The position numbers and the translations under genes were made by a program. The notes below the pieces were generated by a model that was not told the DNA's origin, did no database searches, and saw only the letters and a program-made list of their open reading frames with translations. DNA of 41,601 nt from assembly GCA_903833275.1 (NCBI GenBank), contig CAILEP010000035.1, positions 1 to 41,601 of the forward strand, read 5' to 3'. Positions 1 to 7,900 of this stretch are shown in pieces (within the stretch, counting starts at the first letter, position 1; every line of letters begins with the position of its first letter). This stretch comes from an uncultured Bdellovibrionales bacterium (GTDB lineage: Bacteria > Bdellovibrionota > Bdellovibrionia > Bdellovibrionales > UBA1609).

Positions 1-154
1 GCATGGGCGCTTCCTTTCTTAGTTTTGGATGTCAGATACCCAAAATCTTATGAAAGATTTGTTGCTCATGCCTCTTTGTTTTTTAACTCACCGCATTCCA
101 CCATCAACCGTGAAGAACCAGAACATTTTAACAGCTCTTTTAGGAGGAATACCT

Positions 155-364
155 ATGTACAATCTATTGCTAAAACTAATGCTAATTTCTGCAATGATTC
201 AGTTCGGAATCACAGCTACTGACCTCGTCAAACTTGGTTCGAAAGGAACACGCGATAAGGTGGAACGAGCTTCACGTGATGTTCTAAAGATGACTTGGAA
301 GCCAATTTCGGTGTTTCCAGAAGAGGCCCAGCGAATAAAAGAACATTATCAAAAACCTGAATAG
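155..364 (+). CDS. Small hydrophobic hypothetical protein
   Basis: The frame stays open upstream to position 29. The ATG at 155 is chosen because a strong ribosome binding site, AGGAGG, lies at 142-147 with good spacing. The product is 69 residues: a hydrophobic N-terminal segment of about 20 residues (signal peptide or membrane anchor), then a basic, charged, probably helical tail. A factor-independent terminator follows directly, which supports a short monocistronic unit. No family is recognised. It lies at the left edge of an integrase-bearing island and could be an island-borne small membrane protein, but nothing in it proves a toxin role. Confidence 0.5.
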   Translation: MYNLLLKLMLISAMIQFGITATDLVKLGSKGTRDKVERASRDVLKMTWKPISVFPEEAQRIKEHYQKPE

Positions 365-385
365 TGCATCCGAAATGGTGTTTTG

Positions 386-424
386 AAGCCCACTTGGCAT
401 TTTTTGGCAGGTGGGCTTTAATTT
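386..424 (+). terminator. Rho-independent terminator after the small protein
   Basis: AAGCCCAC at 386-393 pairs with GTGGGCTT at 411-418, with further pairing potential inside the loop, and a T-rich run follows. It sits 22 bases after the stop codon of the small protein at 155-364. Confidence 0.6.
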
Positions 425-479
425 TGAAGGTTATAGAATTCTGACTTCAAAAACGCATATTCTGTGTTCGGAACGATGG

Positions 480-563
480 ATGGCGGATGAAAAACGTACC
501 TGTCTTTTAATTGGCGCCGGTTTTTCTTTGGCAGCAGGTCTTCCACTTAGAACTTGTGAATAA
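480..563 (+). pseudogene. Remnant of a SIR2-like NAD-binding domain protein
   Basis: From the ATG at 480 the frame reads 27 codons and stops at 561-563. Residues 8-22 (CLLIGAGFSLAAGLP) match the first NAD-binding glycine loop of the SIR2 fold (GAGxSxxxGxP), which in SIR2-domain proteins lies close to the N-terminus and is followed by some 200 more residues. Here the rest is missing: the match ends near 545 and the following sequence continues in another frame with unrelated content. Full-length SIR2-domain proteins of this kind are common NADases in anti-phage systems. Beside a toxin-antitoxin pair and an integrase, this is best read as a decayed defence gene. A tiny functional peptide cannot be excluded but is unlikely. 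Confidence 0.5.
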
Positions 564-840
564 GAACGCAAAACGCAAGGTCCGGGTACCGGATATTATA
601 GAGCAAGCCGCCCGGAAATTAGATCAGTCGGACATTCTAAAAATTCAAGAAAGTGTCTATACTGCAGACGACAAAGTTGATATCGCTTGGCAGCAGTATA
701 ACAATATGAACTCTGCGAATCCCGTGACCAGGGAGCAGTTTTTAAATATTATGCTCGCCGGGTACAGTCACCAGGGTCGCCGCCGCGCCAATGACAGGCA
801 GCTTAATTTGCGCGAGAATGAGGGTGTAAAGCATGAATAA
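556..840 (+). CDS. Hypothetical charged protein, possibly a gene fragment
   Basis: This frame is open from a TTG at 511. The part before about 556 overlaps the SIR2 remnant in another frame, so the GTG at 556 is the likelier start, giving 94 residues. The product is basic at its N-terminus (KNAKRKVRVP) and again near its C-terminus (GRRRAND), with a helical middle. No family is recognised. The ribosome binding site is weak. It may be the surviving 3' part of a gene joined to the SIR2 remnant by deletion, or an independent small island gene. Confidence in translation is low. Confidence 0.35.
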   Translation: MNKNAKRKVRVPDIIEQAARKLDQSDILKIQESVYTADDKVDIAWQQYNNMNSANPVTREQFLNIMLAGYSHQGRRRANDRQLNLRENEGVKHE

Positions 841-882
841 TCGTATAATCAAATATAGACCCACACAGCCTTCAAGTTTATT

Positions 883-900
883 ATTGTATTTTAATACAAT
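883..900 (+). promoter_or_regulatory. Palindromic operator upstream of the toxin-antitoxin pair
   Basis: ATTGTATT, two bases, AATACAAT: perfect 8-base arms. It ends 15 bases before the toxin start and lies in AT-rich promoter-like sequence (TATGATAGG at 902-910). Toxin-antitoxin operons are usually repressed by their own antitoxin or complex, and the second gene here carries a winged-helix-like domain, so autoregulation at this site is inferred. Confidence 0.45.
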
Positions 901-915
901 TATGATAGGATATCT

Positions 916-1233
916 ATGAAGGCAGAGTTAGTATTTCGCCAAAAGAAGACCCTGCCTTTAAAATTTGGTGGTTCGATAACGGTCTATGCCGACTGTTACA
1001 AAATCGCCGACCCGAAGATCGGTTTCGACAAGGCGTATAGTTTTAGCTGGATTGCATTTGATCCCCTAAACACGAAACGCCGAGTTCTAATGGATCAGCA
1101 TCGAGGCCGACCTTGCCATCTTCATGTTGAAGACCGCGAGGTCGAGATTGAATTACCTGGCTCTTTGGAAGAAGCCGAAGAACTCTTTCAAGGCGAAGTA
1201 ACAAAGTATTTTGGTGAAGCGGAGGAATCTTGA
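916..1233 (+). CDS. TumE-like toxin (DUF6516 family)
   Basis: A 105-residue acidic protein whose pattern resembles the TumE/DUF6516 family of toxins: a compact alpha/beta protein with a central HRGRPCHLHVED segment (about residues 62-73) and an acidic helical tail. The HxxxPxHxH arrangement could be a metal or catalytic site; that part is inference. It starts 15 bases after the palindrome at 883-900. Its stop overlaps the start of the next gene (TTGA at 1230-1233), so the two are translationally coupled. Toxin first, DNA-binding antitoxin second, is the usual order for this type. Assignment is from memory of the family pattern, not from a search. Confidence 0.6.
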   Translation: MKAELVFRQKKTLPLKFGGSITVYADCYKIADPKIGFDKAYSFSWIAFDPLNTKRRVLMDQHRGRPCHLHVEDREVEIELPGSLEEAEELFQGEVTKYFGEAEES

Positions 1234-1622
1234 AAACCTTTACACTAAAACTTGAGAAAGTCTCTCTTAAGGGAATGTTCGCCGATTTGAAGCGGGCTGC
1301 TAAAACCGGTGTGCCCAACATTATTGATGATGAAATGGCTTGCGGCTCGGTTGATGCAATGATGGAAGCCGTCTCGCGTTCTAAGCTTGAAGCCTTTGCG
1401 GCGATTGTTGAGCACAAACCCAAAAGCATCAAAGAGTTAGCAGAGCTCTTGAAGAAAGACCTCGGCAATGTTTCACGCGACGTAAAGGGTTTAGAGTTGA
1501 TTGGACTCGTGGAACTGAAAAAAGATAAACGCGATGACCCACGTGCCGTGCGCCCCATCGCAAAGTATGAACTGATTGCATTTGATTTTACACCGGCGCG
1601 TAAGGCTAAAGCTGGTATCTGA
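1230..1622 (+). CDS. TumA-like HTH antitoxin / transcriptional regulator
   Basis: Starts with TTG at 1230, preceded by GGAGG at 1221-1225, and overlaps the toxin stop by four bases. The 130-residue product has an alpha-helical N-terminal part and, from about residue 65, a MarR/ArsR-like winged helix (helices around KSIKELAELL and NVSRDVKGLELIGLV, then a beta wing). This is the layout of the HVO_A0114-type DNA-binding proteins that pair with DUF6516 toxins. It probably neutralises the toxin and represses the operon at the palindrome upstream. A basic tail (ARKAKAGI) ends the protein. Confidence 0.6.
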   Translation: MKTFTLKLEKVSLKGMFADLKRAAKTGVPNIIDDEMACGSVDAMMEAVSRSKLEAFAAIVEHKPKSIKELAELLKKDLGNVSRDVKGLELIGLVELKKDKRDDPRAVRPIAKYELIAFDFTPARKAKAGI

Positions 1623-1684
1623 TTTTAAAATTAATCTGACGTAGGCGGAAGAACCCCACGTCGCTCTCGAAAAAGGAGATCGAC

Positions 1685-1918
1685 ATGGGCGCAAACGCTG
1701 CCTACAAAATTGTTAACTCCGAACCGTCGGAGCTGCTCTTTGAAAACCAAATAGTGCCCGAATATATCACGACGAACCGCGCAGCTCAGTTGCTCGGGAT
1801 ATCTGAAAACGCTTTACGCATCAAAGTGTGTCGCGGTCAAATCACCGCCCACAAGTTTGGTCGAAGCCTAAGATTTCGATTAACTGAAATCGCAAATCTC
1901 TTCACTAAAAAGGAGTAG
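1685..1918 (+). CDS. Excisionase-like helix-turn-helix protein
   Basis: 77 residues with AAGGAG at 1673-1678 as ribosome binding site. From about residue 28 it reads as a MerR/excisionase-type HTH (HTH_17): YITTNRAAQLLGISENALR, then an R-GQ--AHKFGRSLRFR wing, ending in LFTKKE. Proteins of this type bind DNA beside recombination sites and steer integrases toward excision. The integrase gene starts three bases after its stop, so the two form one unit. It could instead be a repressor of the integrase. Confidence 0.7.
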   Translation: MGANAAYKIVNSEPSELLFENQIVPEYITTNRAAQLLGISENALRIKVCRGQITAHKFGRSLRFRLTEIANLFTKKE

Positions 1919-1920
1919 AT

Positions 1921-3018
1921 ATGGCGATTTTAAAAAAGACTGTGAACGGCAAAGTCGTGTACGAAGTATTCGTTAAAGGAAGAGATAATACGGGTAAACA
2001 AGTTGGTTTACGCCGCCGAAGCATTGCCAACGAGCGTGACGCGAAGAGAATAGAATTTGAACTACTGACTGAGCTTCACGGCTTTAAGTCAAAAGTCACT
2101 TGGCGTAAATGGGCGGAGCATTTTCTTGAGAGATATAGAATCGAGTATCGAAACTCGACCTATTTGAACTACAAGTTCAATCTTGATAAATGGGTCAGCC
2201 CCGAGTGGAACAACCGCTTCATCGACGATATTGCCCCAAGCGATGTTCATAAAATAATTTATGAGCACATCACGGGCGTGTCGAGCTATACAAAACGCGG
2301 GATTATTAAAATAATCAAACGCGTTTTTAATATGGCGATTGAAGAAGGTATTCTGACTAGAAACCCCGCTGTAGGCATTCGCGTGAAATGCCCTGATGCA
2401 AATCAATTGGTGCTCAATAAAAATGAAATTGATGTTCTTTTGCGAGAAGCCAAAGCCGTCAAACATCGTTTTTATAACCACTGGGCCTTTGCGATTTTAA
2501 CAGGGATGCGCTCAGGCGAACTGCATTGCTTACGTTGGACCGACGTTGACCTCGTCACAGGCTTCATCAATATTTCAAAAGCCTGGACCAGATATAACGG
2601 CGAAGGCCCAACGAAGACGGCGAAAAACCGCGTTTACCCAATCTCAAAAGAATGTCGAAGGTTCTTGCAAGAACTGAAACTTCAAACTGCCAACACCGAA
2701 TTTGTCTTGCCCCGCCTGTGGGAGTGGGACCAAGGCCGCCAGGGCCAAGTTTTAAAAGATTTTTGTAAAGGCATCGACATTACACCAGTGACCTTTCATG
2801 ACCTGCGAGCCACTTTTATTACGCAAATGCTCAATAACGGTGTGCCGCTCTCTAAAGTTATGGCAATTGTCGGCCATACCTCGCTCAAGACCACGCAGGG
2901 CTACTTAAGGCTGTGCGGTAAAGATGTCGAAGGTGCCACCGAAGGGCTCAATGTAACGATTCCGGAAGACGTCAGTGCCGAGGGAAAAGTCTATGAGTTC
3001 AAGAAAAAGCAGCCATGA
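1921..3018 (+). CDS. Tyrosine recombinase / phage-type integrase
   Basis: 365 residues, start supported by AGGAG at 1910-1914. An N-terminal arm-type region (about 1-55) is followed by a SAM-like core-binding domain (about 58-150) and the catalytic domain. The catalytic set is present: R197 in TGMRSGE, K232 or K235 in the beta hairpin, H293 and R296 in FHDLRATF, H319 in VGHTSLKTT and nucleophile Y328 in GYLR. The enzyme therefore looks intact. It cuts and rejoins DNA through a 3'-phosphotyrosine bond and would integrate or excise the island. The attachment sites are not evident; no tRNA gene adjoins it. Confidence 0.92.
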   Translation: MAILKKTVNGKVVYEVFVKGRDNTGKQVGLRRRSIANERDAKRIEFELLTELHGFKSKVTWRKWAEHFLERYRIEYRNSTYLNYKFNLDKWVSPEWNNRFIDDIAPSDVHKIIYEHITGVSSYTKRGIIKIIKRVFNMAIEEGILTRNPAVGIRVKCPDANQLVLNKNEIDVLLREAKAVKHRFYNHWAFAILTGMRSGELHCLRWTDVDLVTGFINISKAWTRYNGEGPTKTAKNRVYPISKECRRFLQELKLQTANTEFVLPRLWEWDQGRQGQVLKDFCKGIDITPVTFHDLRATFITQMLNNGVPLSKVMAIVGHTSLKTTQGYLRLCGKDVEGATEGLNVTIPEDVSAEGKVYEFKKKQP

Positions 3019-3033
3019 TTTTATTGAATGGGA

Positions 3034-3107
3034 GGTAACCACTGGTAACCTTTGGTGCTATAAACGTTATGAAAACGATGGGTTAGCGAAAAAGTAACTC
3101 ACCCATC
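3034..3107 (+). other. Repeat and hairpin region after the integrase
   Basis: Two copies of the self-complementary heptamer GGTAACC occur at 3034-3040 and 3044-3050, exactly 10 bases (one helical turn) apart. Further on, GATGGGT at 3077-3083 can pair with ACCCATC at 3101-3107 across a 17-base loop, without a clear T-run. The first could be a recombinase or excisionase site and the second a weak terminator. Both are suggestions from position only. Confidence 0.25.
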
Positions 3108-3161
3108 CATTTATTTAACCAAAGTGAGCGCTCGAAATGGGGCGTCGGCCATCAACGGCAT

Positions 3162-3563
3162 CTACCCAAAACAAAGCGTATAGCAAATAACCAGGCAGAG
3201 AGCGACGTGGTAAAACATTGTCATGCCGGCGCCGGCTTCGCGAGCTCGAGTGGCCGTGTCGAGATGGGTGATCCCCCAGAAACTTAAAATTCGGGCGATA
3301 ACTAAAAGTGTACCCAAAAGCAGTATTGCCAAATGCGGGGCGCGGATCAATTCAGCCAAGGTCAGTAGAATAAGGGCCAGCGGGGTTTGCTCGGTAAAAT
3401 TGCCATGCGCGCGAATGGCCCGAATGAGCGGCGCGTGGCCGCCATCGGTGCCAACAATTTTAAATTTTACCCGATTGAGCACGACTCTGACAGTGAGAAA
3501 TACTCCAAAGAGCCCAAAAAATACCGCAAAAGCGGCCGACGTAAGTGGAGGGGTAAAAGGCAT
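3162..3563 (-). CDS. MAPEG family membrane protein
   Basis: 133 residues, ATG at 3563 with AAGGAG seven bases upstream. Four hydrophobic segments are seen (about residues 8-28, 58-78, 79-97 and 112-132). The conserved MAPEG signature is present between the first two: RAIRAHGNFTEQTPLALIL, with the glutamate and asparagine typical of the family. MAPEG proteins are inner-membrane trimers of the microsomal glutathione-transferase type; bacterial members are mostly uncharacterised, and glutathione-dependent detoxification is only a family-level suggestion. It is divergent from the outer-membrane protein gene that follows. Confidence 0.85.
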   Translation of the reverse strand: MPFTPPLTSAAFAVFFGLFGVFLTVRVVLNRVKFKIVGTDGGHAPLIRAIRAHGNFTEQTPLALILLTLAELIRAPHLAILLLGTLLVIARILSFWGITHLDTATRAREAGAGMTMFYHVALCLVICYTLCFG

Positions 3564-3620
3564 GGTGATGCTCCTTCATTAGGTGTTTAAAATATTGTCA
3601 GCGATTTTATGCCAGAATGC

Positions 3621-3640
3621 CAGCCACAAGAATGTGGCTG
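3621..3640 (+). promoter_or_regulatory. Perfect 8-bp hairpin ahead of the barrel gene
   Basis: CAGCCACA, loop AGAA, TGTGGCTG. It lies 77 bases before the chosen start of the outer-membrane protein gene and has no T-run, so it is not a terminator. It could be an mRNA leader structure or an operator in the shared region with the divergent MAPEG gene. Confidence 0.3.
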
Positions 3641-3716
3641 CTGCTCTGATATTCCAATTGCCAAAGGTTCAACAACCCCGGTAGCATTCTGTCTATGCGA
3701 GGGGAGTGGCCTTGAT

Positions 3717-4880
3717 ATGATCTTTAAATTTTGGATGGCAATTTCATCGTTAGTTTTGGCTATGGCTTGTCTATCTTCAAATGCCCTCGCGCAAAGCCAA
3801 GAGCCCGTTTTGCCCCTACCGGCCTATGCGCCGTCGGATATTGAGGCGACCCCGGTCACCAGCCTGCACGGTGGGTTGTACCTTTGGTATTATCGCCCTC
3901 AGCAGTCTTGGGTCGATGAAGACTTTAGCGTTTATTACACCTACCTGACAGTCGATACGACCTATGAAGATTTCGGTGTGCGCCTCGAGGGCCGGTTTCG
4001 CGATACTTACTTTGCTGATTACTACGCGAGCAATGTTTGGTTTCAAGAAGCCTACGGTTATTATCGACAGCCGAATTACATCGTAAAAGTTGGCAAAACT
4101 TATTCGCGTTTTGGGCGCTTTTGGGATGGTTCAATTTACGGCAACGTTTTGTCTTTCGACGGATTGAAATTAAGCCCCGATAGTGGCTTTTCTTTCGAAG
4201 GCCAATTTGCTGACTATAGAAACATCAGCACAAATTATGTTTTTCAATATTTTATTCAAGATGGGTCGACCAACAATTCGCTCGACGGTCTTCACAGCGG
4301 CACCACCACTAGCTATAGCGGTATAACCGGACGAGACACCCTGACGATCAGCGGGGGCCGTCGGCGCAACGAAATCATCGCGCGCGTCGAGCCGACTATC
4401 AAGTTTGTCGATAGCGAATTTACAATTGGCGCAAATTATATGTATTTACTGGCGGATCTAACGACGCTGCCGCCGCCGCCTAATGCTCCAAATATTAACC
4501 CGGGCCGGTTCAATGTTCATCGCTATGCTTTCGATCTTTCGTATAAACGCGGCCCGTTTTCGATATTCTATGAATATGACCACCAACACGGTCGGACGGT
4601 TATCGATTACCCAAATGTCGGCGAGCCTTCGTCCAATATTAAGTACTATTGGGCCGGCATCAATTACAAAACCGGCAAATGGACGTTCTACTACAACTAT
4701 AGCGAAGGCCTTTATCAGCCACAGAATCTGCACAATATTACGCAAGTGCCTGGGTTTGTGTATCAGTTCAGAAAATACATTCAGCTGATTTTTGAATACG
4801 GCTACATGTACCGCACGCAAACCGGCGGCTTCTATGGCAATGACAACAGCCTGAATTTTATTTTAAAGGCCAACATCTAA
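3717..4880 (+). CDS. Outer-membrane beta-barrel protein (porin-like)
   Basis: The frame is open from 3609, but the ATG at 3717 is chosen: a GAGGGGAG ribosome binding site lies upstream and the protein then starts with a standard signal peptide (MIFKFWMAISSLVLAMACLS, cleavage after ALA about residue 25). The mature part of about 360 residues is rich in alternating aromatic and polar residues (LYLWYY, FSVYYTYLTVDTTYEDFGV) and ends with a strand closing in ILKANI, as expected for a barrel of roughly 14-18 strands. A proline-rich loop (LPPPPNAPNINP) lies near residue 270. No substrate can be named. It resembles poorly characterised porin-like proteins common in deltaproteobacteria-like genomes. 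Confidence 0.75.
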   Translation: MIFKFWMAISSLVLAMACLSSNALAQSQEPVLPLPAYAPSDIEATPVTSLHGGLYLWYYRPQQSWVDEDFSVYYTYLTVDTTYEDFGVRLEGRFRDTYFADYYASNVWFQEAYGYYRQPNYIVKVGKTYSRFGRFWDGSIYGNVLSFDGLKLSPDSGFSFEGQFADYRNISTNYVFQYFIQDGSTNNSLDGLHSGTTTSYSGITGRDTLTISGGRRRNEIIARVEPTIKFVDSEFTIGANYMYLLADLTTLPPPPNAPNINPGRFNVHRYAFDLSYKRGPFSIFYEYDHQHGRTVIDYPNVGEPSSNIKYYWAGINYKTGKWTFYYNYSEGLYQPQNLHNITQVPGFVYQFRKYIQLIFEYGYMYRTQTGGFYGNDNSLNFILKANI

Positions 4881-4913
4881 AAGGTACGCCGTAACTTTTT
4901 TCCACTTCGGACA

Positions 4914-7900
4914 TTAATTCGAAATAACCTGCAGTATATCGTCAGCATAAAGGGTCAGCGCCTTGCGATTGATGCCGGCGATTTCGAAGAGCTCAGTTCG
5001 CGAACGGGGCTGGCTCTCGCAAATGGCAATAAGGGCTTTGTCGGTCATAATTCGAAAAGCCGGTAGGTTCTTTCTTTTGGCCTGGCTGAGGCGCCATTGG
5101 CGTAGAGAATCAAAAGTCTTGCTCGAATACTCTGCGGGGGCATTTGACTGCTTTCGGCGCCGAGCCGCTTTCTTGTTCGCACGTTTGGGTTTTTTCAGGC
5201 GACTGGCGAGCGATCTCGGCGCGCGAGGGGCTGAAATAATCTCGAGTTTCTCAATGTCGCGCTCAGAAATCTGATCAATGTTGGTGGCGAGCGAAAGTTT
5301 TCGATAGGTGATATTCTTGCCACCCTTTTCAAATGTAGCCTCTTGAGTTTCAAGATAGCCGCATTGCTCGAGTAGCGTGACAAGCTTTTCAAAATCGTTA
5401 CGTTCGACTGAGATCTTTGAATCAAGCAATTGCTGAAAGAGCCGACCGGCAGCGAGAGACCCATCTTGATCGAGGGCTCTTAGCATTTGCATTGCAATGT
5501 TCTGCTCGTCTTGGTCAAGGCCGCGCTTTTGCATCAGCGATTCGACTTGAGTTGGATTACAAACATCGCATAGCCCGCAAGGTTTGCCAGAATCGTTTTG
5601 ATCACCAAAGTGCGATACTAGGTAGACCATGCGGCACTTGCCCGAGGTGGTAAAATTCGCAATCTGCTTAAGCTGCTTTCGCTTTTGTTCGCGTTGCAAT
5701 TGGTAGGTAGCGGGCCACGAGGCCTGGCCTAGAGTCATATTCTCTTCGGGGTCGATAGCAACCCCGCGATGAACCCAGAGTTGTTCGAGGGCGCGATCAA
5801 AAGTTTCGTGATCCATTTGTCGACGTAGTTTTTTCTGCACGTAATCTTTGCCGACCTGTTGCACATCGAGTTGGTCAAAAATGGACTGAAGCTTTGCTTC
5901 ATCGGGGTAATTCATGTCGAAGAAGTACTCGTGGGTTTTTTGATCGGCAAACGACTGAAGCAAATAGGCCTGGCTCGGCAAACCGTCTCGGCCGGCGCGC
6001 CCAATTTCTTGGTAATACCCTTCGACGCTGCCTGGTAAGGCGGCATGAATGACAGTGCGAATATTGGGCTTGTCGATACCCATTCCGAATGCGACTGTGG
6101 CGACAATGACGTCGAGTTCGTCAGCCAAAAATTTAGTTTGAACTTTGTCGCGTGCAGCCGGGCTCATGCCGGCATGGTAAGACCCAGCTCGCAACGAACT
6201 ATCGAGCACCTCAGTTAAAGCCTCGGCTTTTTTTCTGGTCGGAGCATATACAATCGCGGGCAAACGGTTTTGTCGTTTTAAAATTGACAACACCGCATCG
6301 GCACGATCACCGGGCGAGAGCTCGGCGACTTCAATGGCGATATTGGTACGGCGAAAACCTTGAATGACCCGCGTTTCAGATTTTAGATTCAATTGTTTGC
6401 AAATATCATCTTGCACGGCGGGCGTTGCCGTTGCGGTCAATGCAATAACCGGCGCCGGGCGCAGCTCTTTGAGGCGCTCGCCGAGAATGCGATAGTCGGG
6501 CCTGAAGTCATGGCCCCATTGAGAAATACAATGCGCTTCATCGATCGCAATTAGAGTCGGTGGGCGTCGGCCTAAAAATTCAACAAAGCCCGGTACTGAC
6601 AATCTTTCAGGAGCAATAAATAAAAAATCGAGTTCATCGGCCAAATATCGCTGGCAGACGGCTCGCGAGTCTTCGCGGCTTCGCCCCGAGTGAATGCGTT
6701 CAGCCGCAAAGCCCAATGACTTAAGTTTTACGACTTGGTCTTCGATCAGGGCCAATAGCGGGCTGACGACAAGGGTTGTCCCGCCGCGAGCCACCCCGGG
6801 TACTTGATAGCAAATAGATTTGCCTGCACCGGTCGGCATTACGAGCAGCACGTCTTTGCCTTCGGTCACTTGCGCACACACGTTCTCTTGGCTCGGTCGA
6901 AAAGCCGCGTGACCAAAACGATCTTTTAAAAGTTGACCAAGCTGAGCGACCGAAGTCTGTGCACGGGGAGTTCTTGAGGGCCCAGGGCTACCACCAGCTT
7001 GCCCAAAATTGGGCGAGGCCCCGTTGGCTGGCCCCGCGGTCTGCATGGAGGCACCGTAGGGCGCCCGCGGCGATTGCGCGATTTCAGAAATACGAGCCGA
7101 CACTTCGGTTTCAAGCTCGGTCATAAAATCTTCAAGTGTATTTTTGTTGTCTTGGATCTCGCCCAGCTTTTTCTCCCAGCGAGCGGTGAGCTCGGGGCTT
7201 TTGACGCTTTCGTGCACAGTCGCGATGACTTTGTAACCAAGGGCCGTGGCGATCAGTGATTTTTCTTTTCGCTCGATATATTTTCGAGTCAGCAAAGTCT
7301 CGATAATATTCGCGCGCGTGGCCGGAGTCCCAAGGCCCGAGCCGCGCATTAGGTCTGCGAGCTCGCGATCTTCAAGGTTTCGACCGGCGGTCTCCATACC
7401 AGTCAAAAGTGTCGCATCAGTCAGATGCGGCGGGGGTTCTGTGTTTTTTTGAACTGGCTTAAGATTCACTACTTCCACCGAAACACCGGGCGCGAGCCCG
7501 CTCGGCAGATCGGGGTCTTGTGAGCTGGCTCTTGTTTTGAGATCCAAAGCCTTCCAGCCGATATTCTCAACAACAGTGCCTTGGGTTTTGAATAGATCGA
7601 GTTCGCCAAGTTCGGTAATAATTGTCGTCACTCGTGTTACATAATCATGCTGCCAGGCCATCAAAAGACGTCGGCAAATAAGGTCGTAAACTTTTCGTTC
7701 GTCTGGGCTCAAATGGGTGCGCGAAGCTTCAGTTTTAGTCGGGATTATCGCATGGTGATCTGACACCTTTTCGTCGTCGACAAAGCGACTGCCGAGCGGC
7801 GCAAGGCCCGTGGTCTCAGCGAGTTGGGCATCATAAGGCCCGCGAATATTTTTTACGATTTCAGGTAAAGTCTCAGCCACCGATTGAGATAAGTGGCGAC

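Noticed and set aside
1-222. A frame open from the window edge to 222 that might be the end of an upstream gene
   Set aside because: Its composition is not gene-like, and it runs across the strong ribosome binding site and start of the small protein at 155-364.
833-919. A 28-codon frame overlapping the toxin start by ATGA
   Set aside because: It has no ribosome binding site, spans the palindromic operator and is AT-rich leader sequence.
1043-1558. A 171-codon minus-strand frame opposite the toxin-antitoxin genes
   Set aside because: It lies antisense to two well-supported coupled genes and its Ser/Leu-rich product resembles no family.
3019-3161. tRNA or attachment-site repeat at the integrase end
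   Set aside because: No tRNA cloverleaf and no direct repeat shared with the left side of the island was found by eye.
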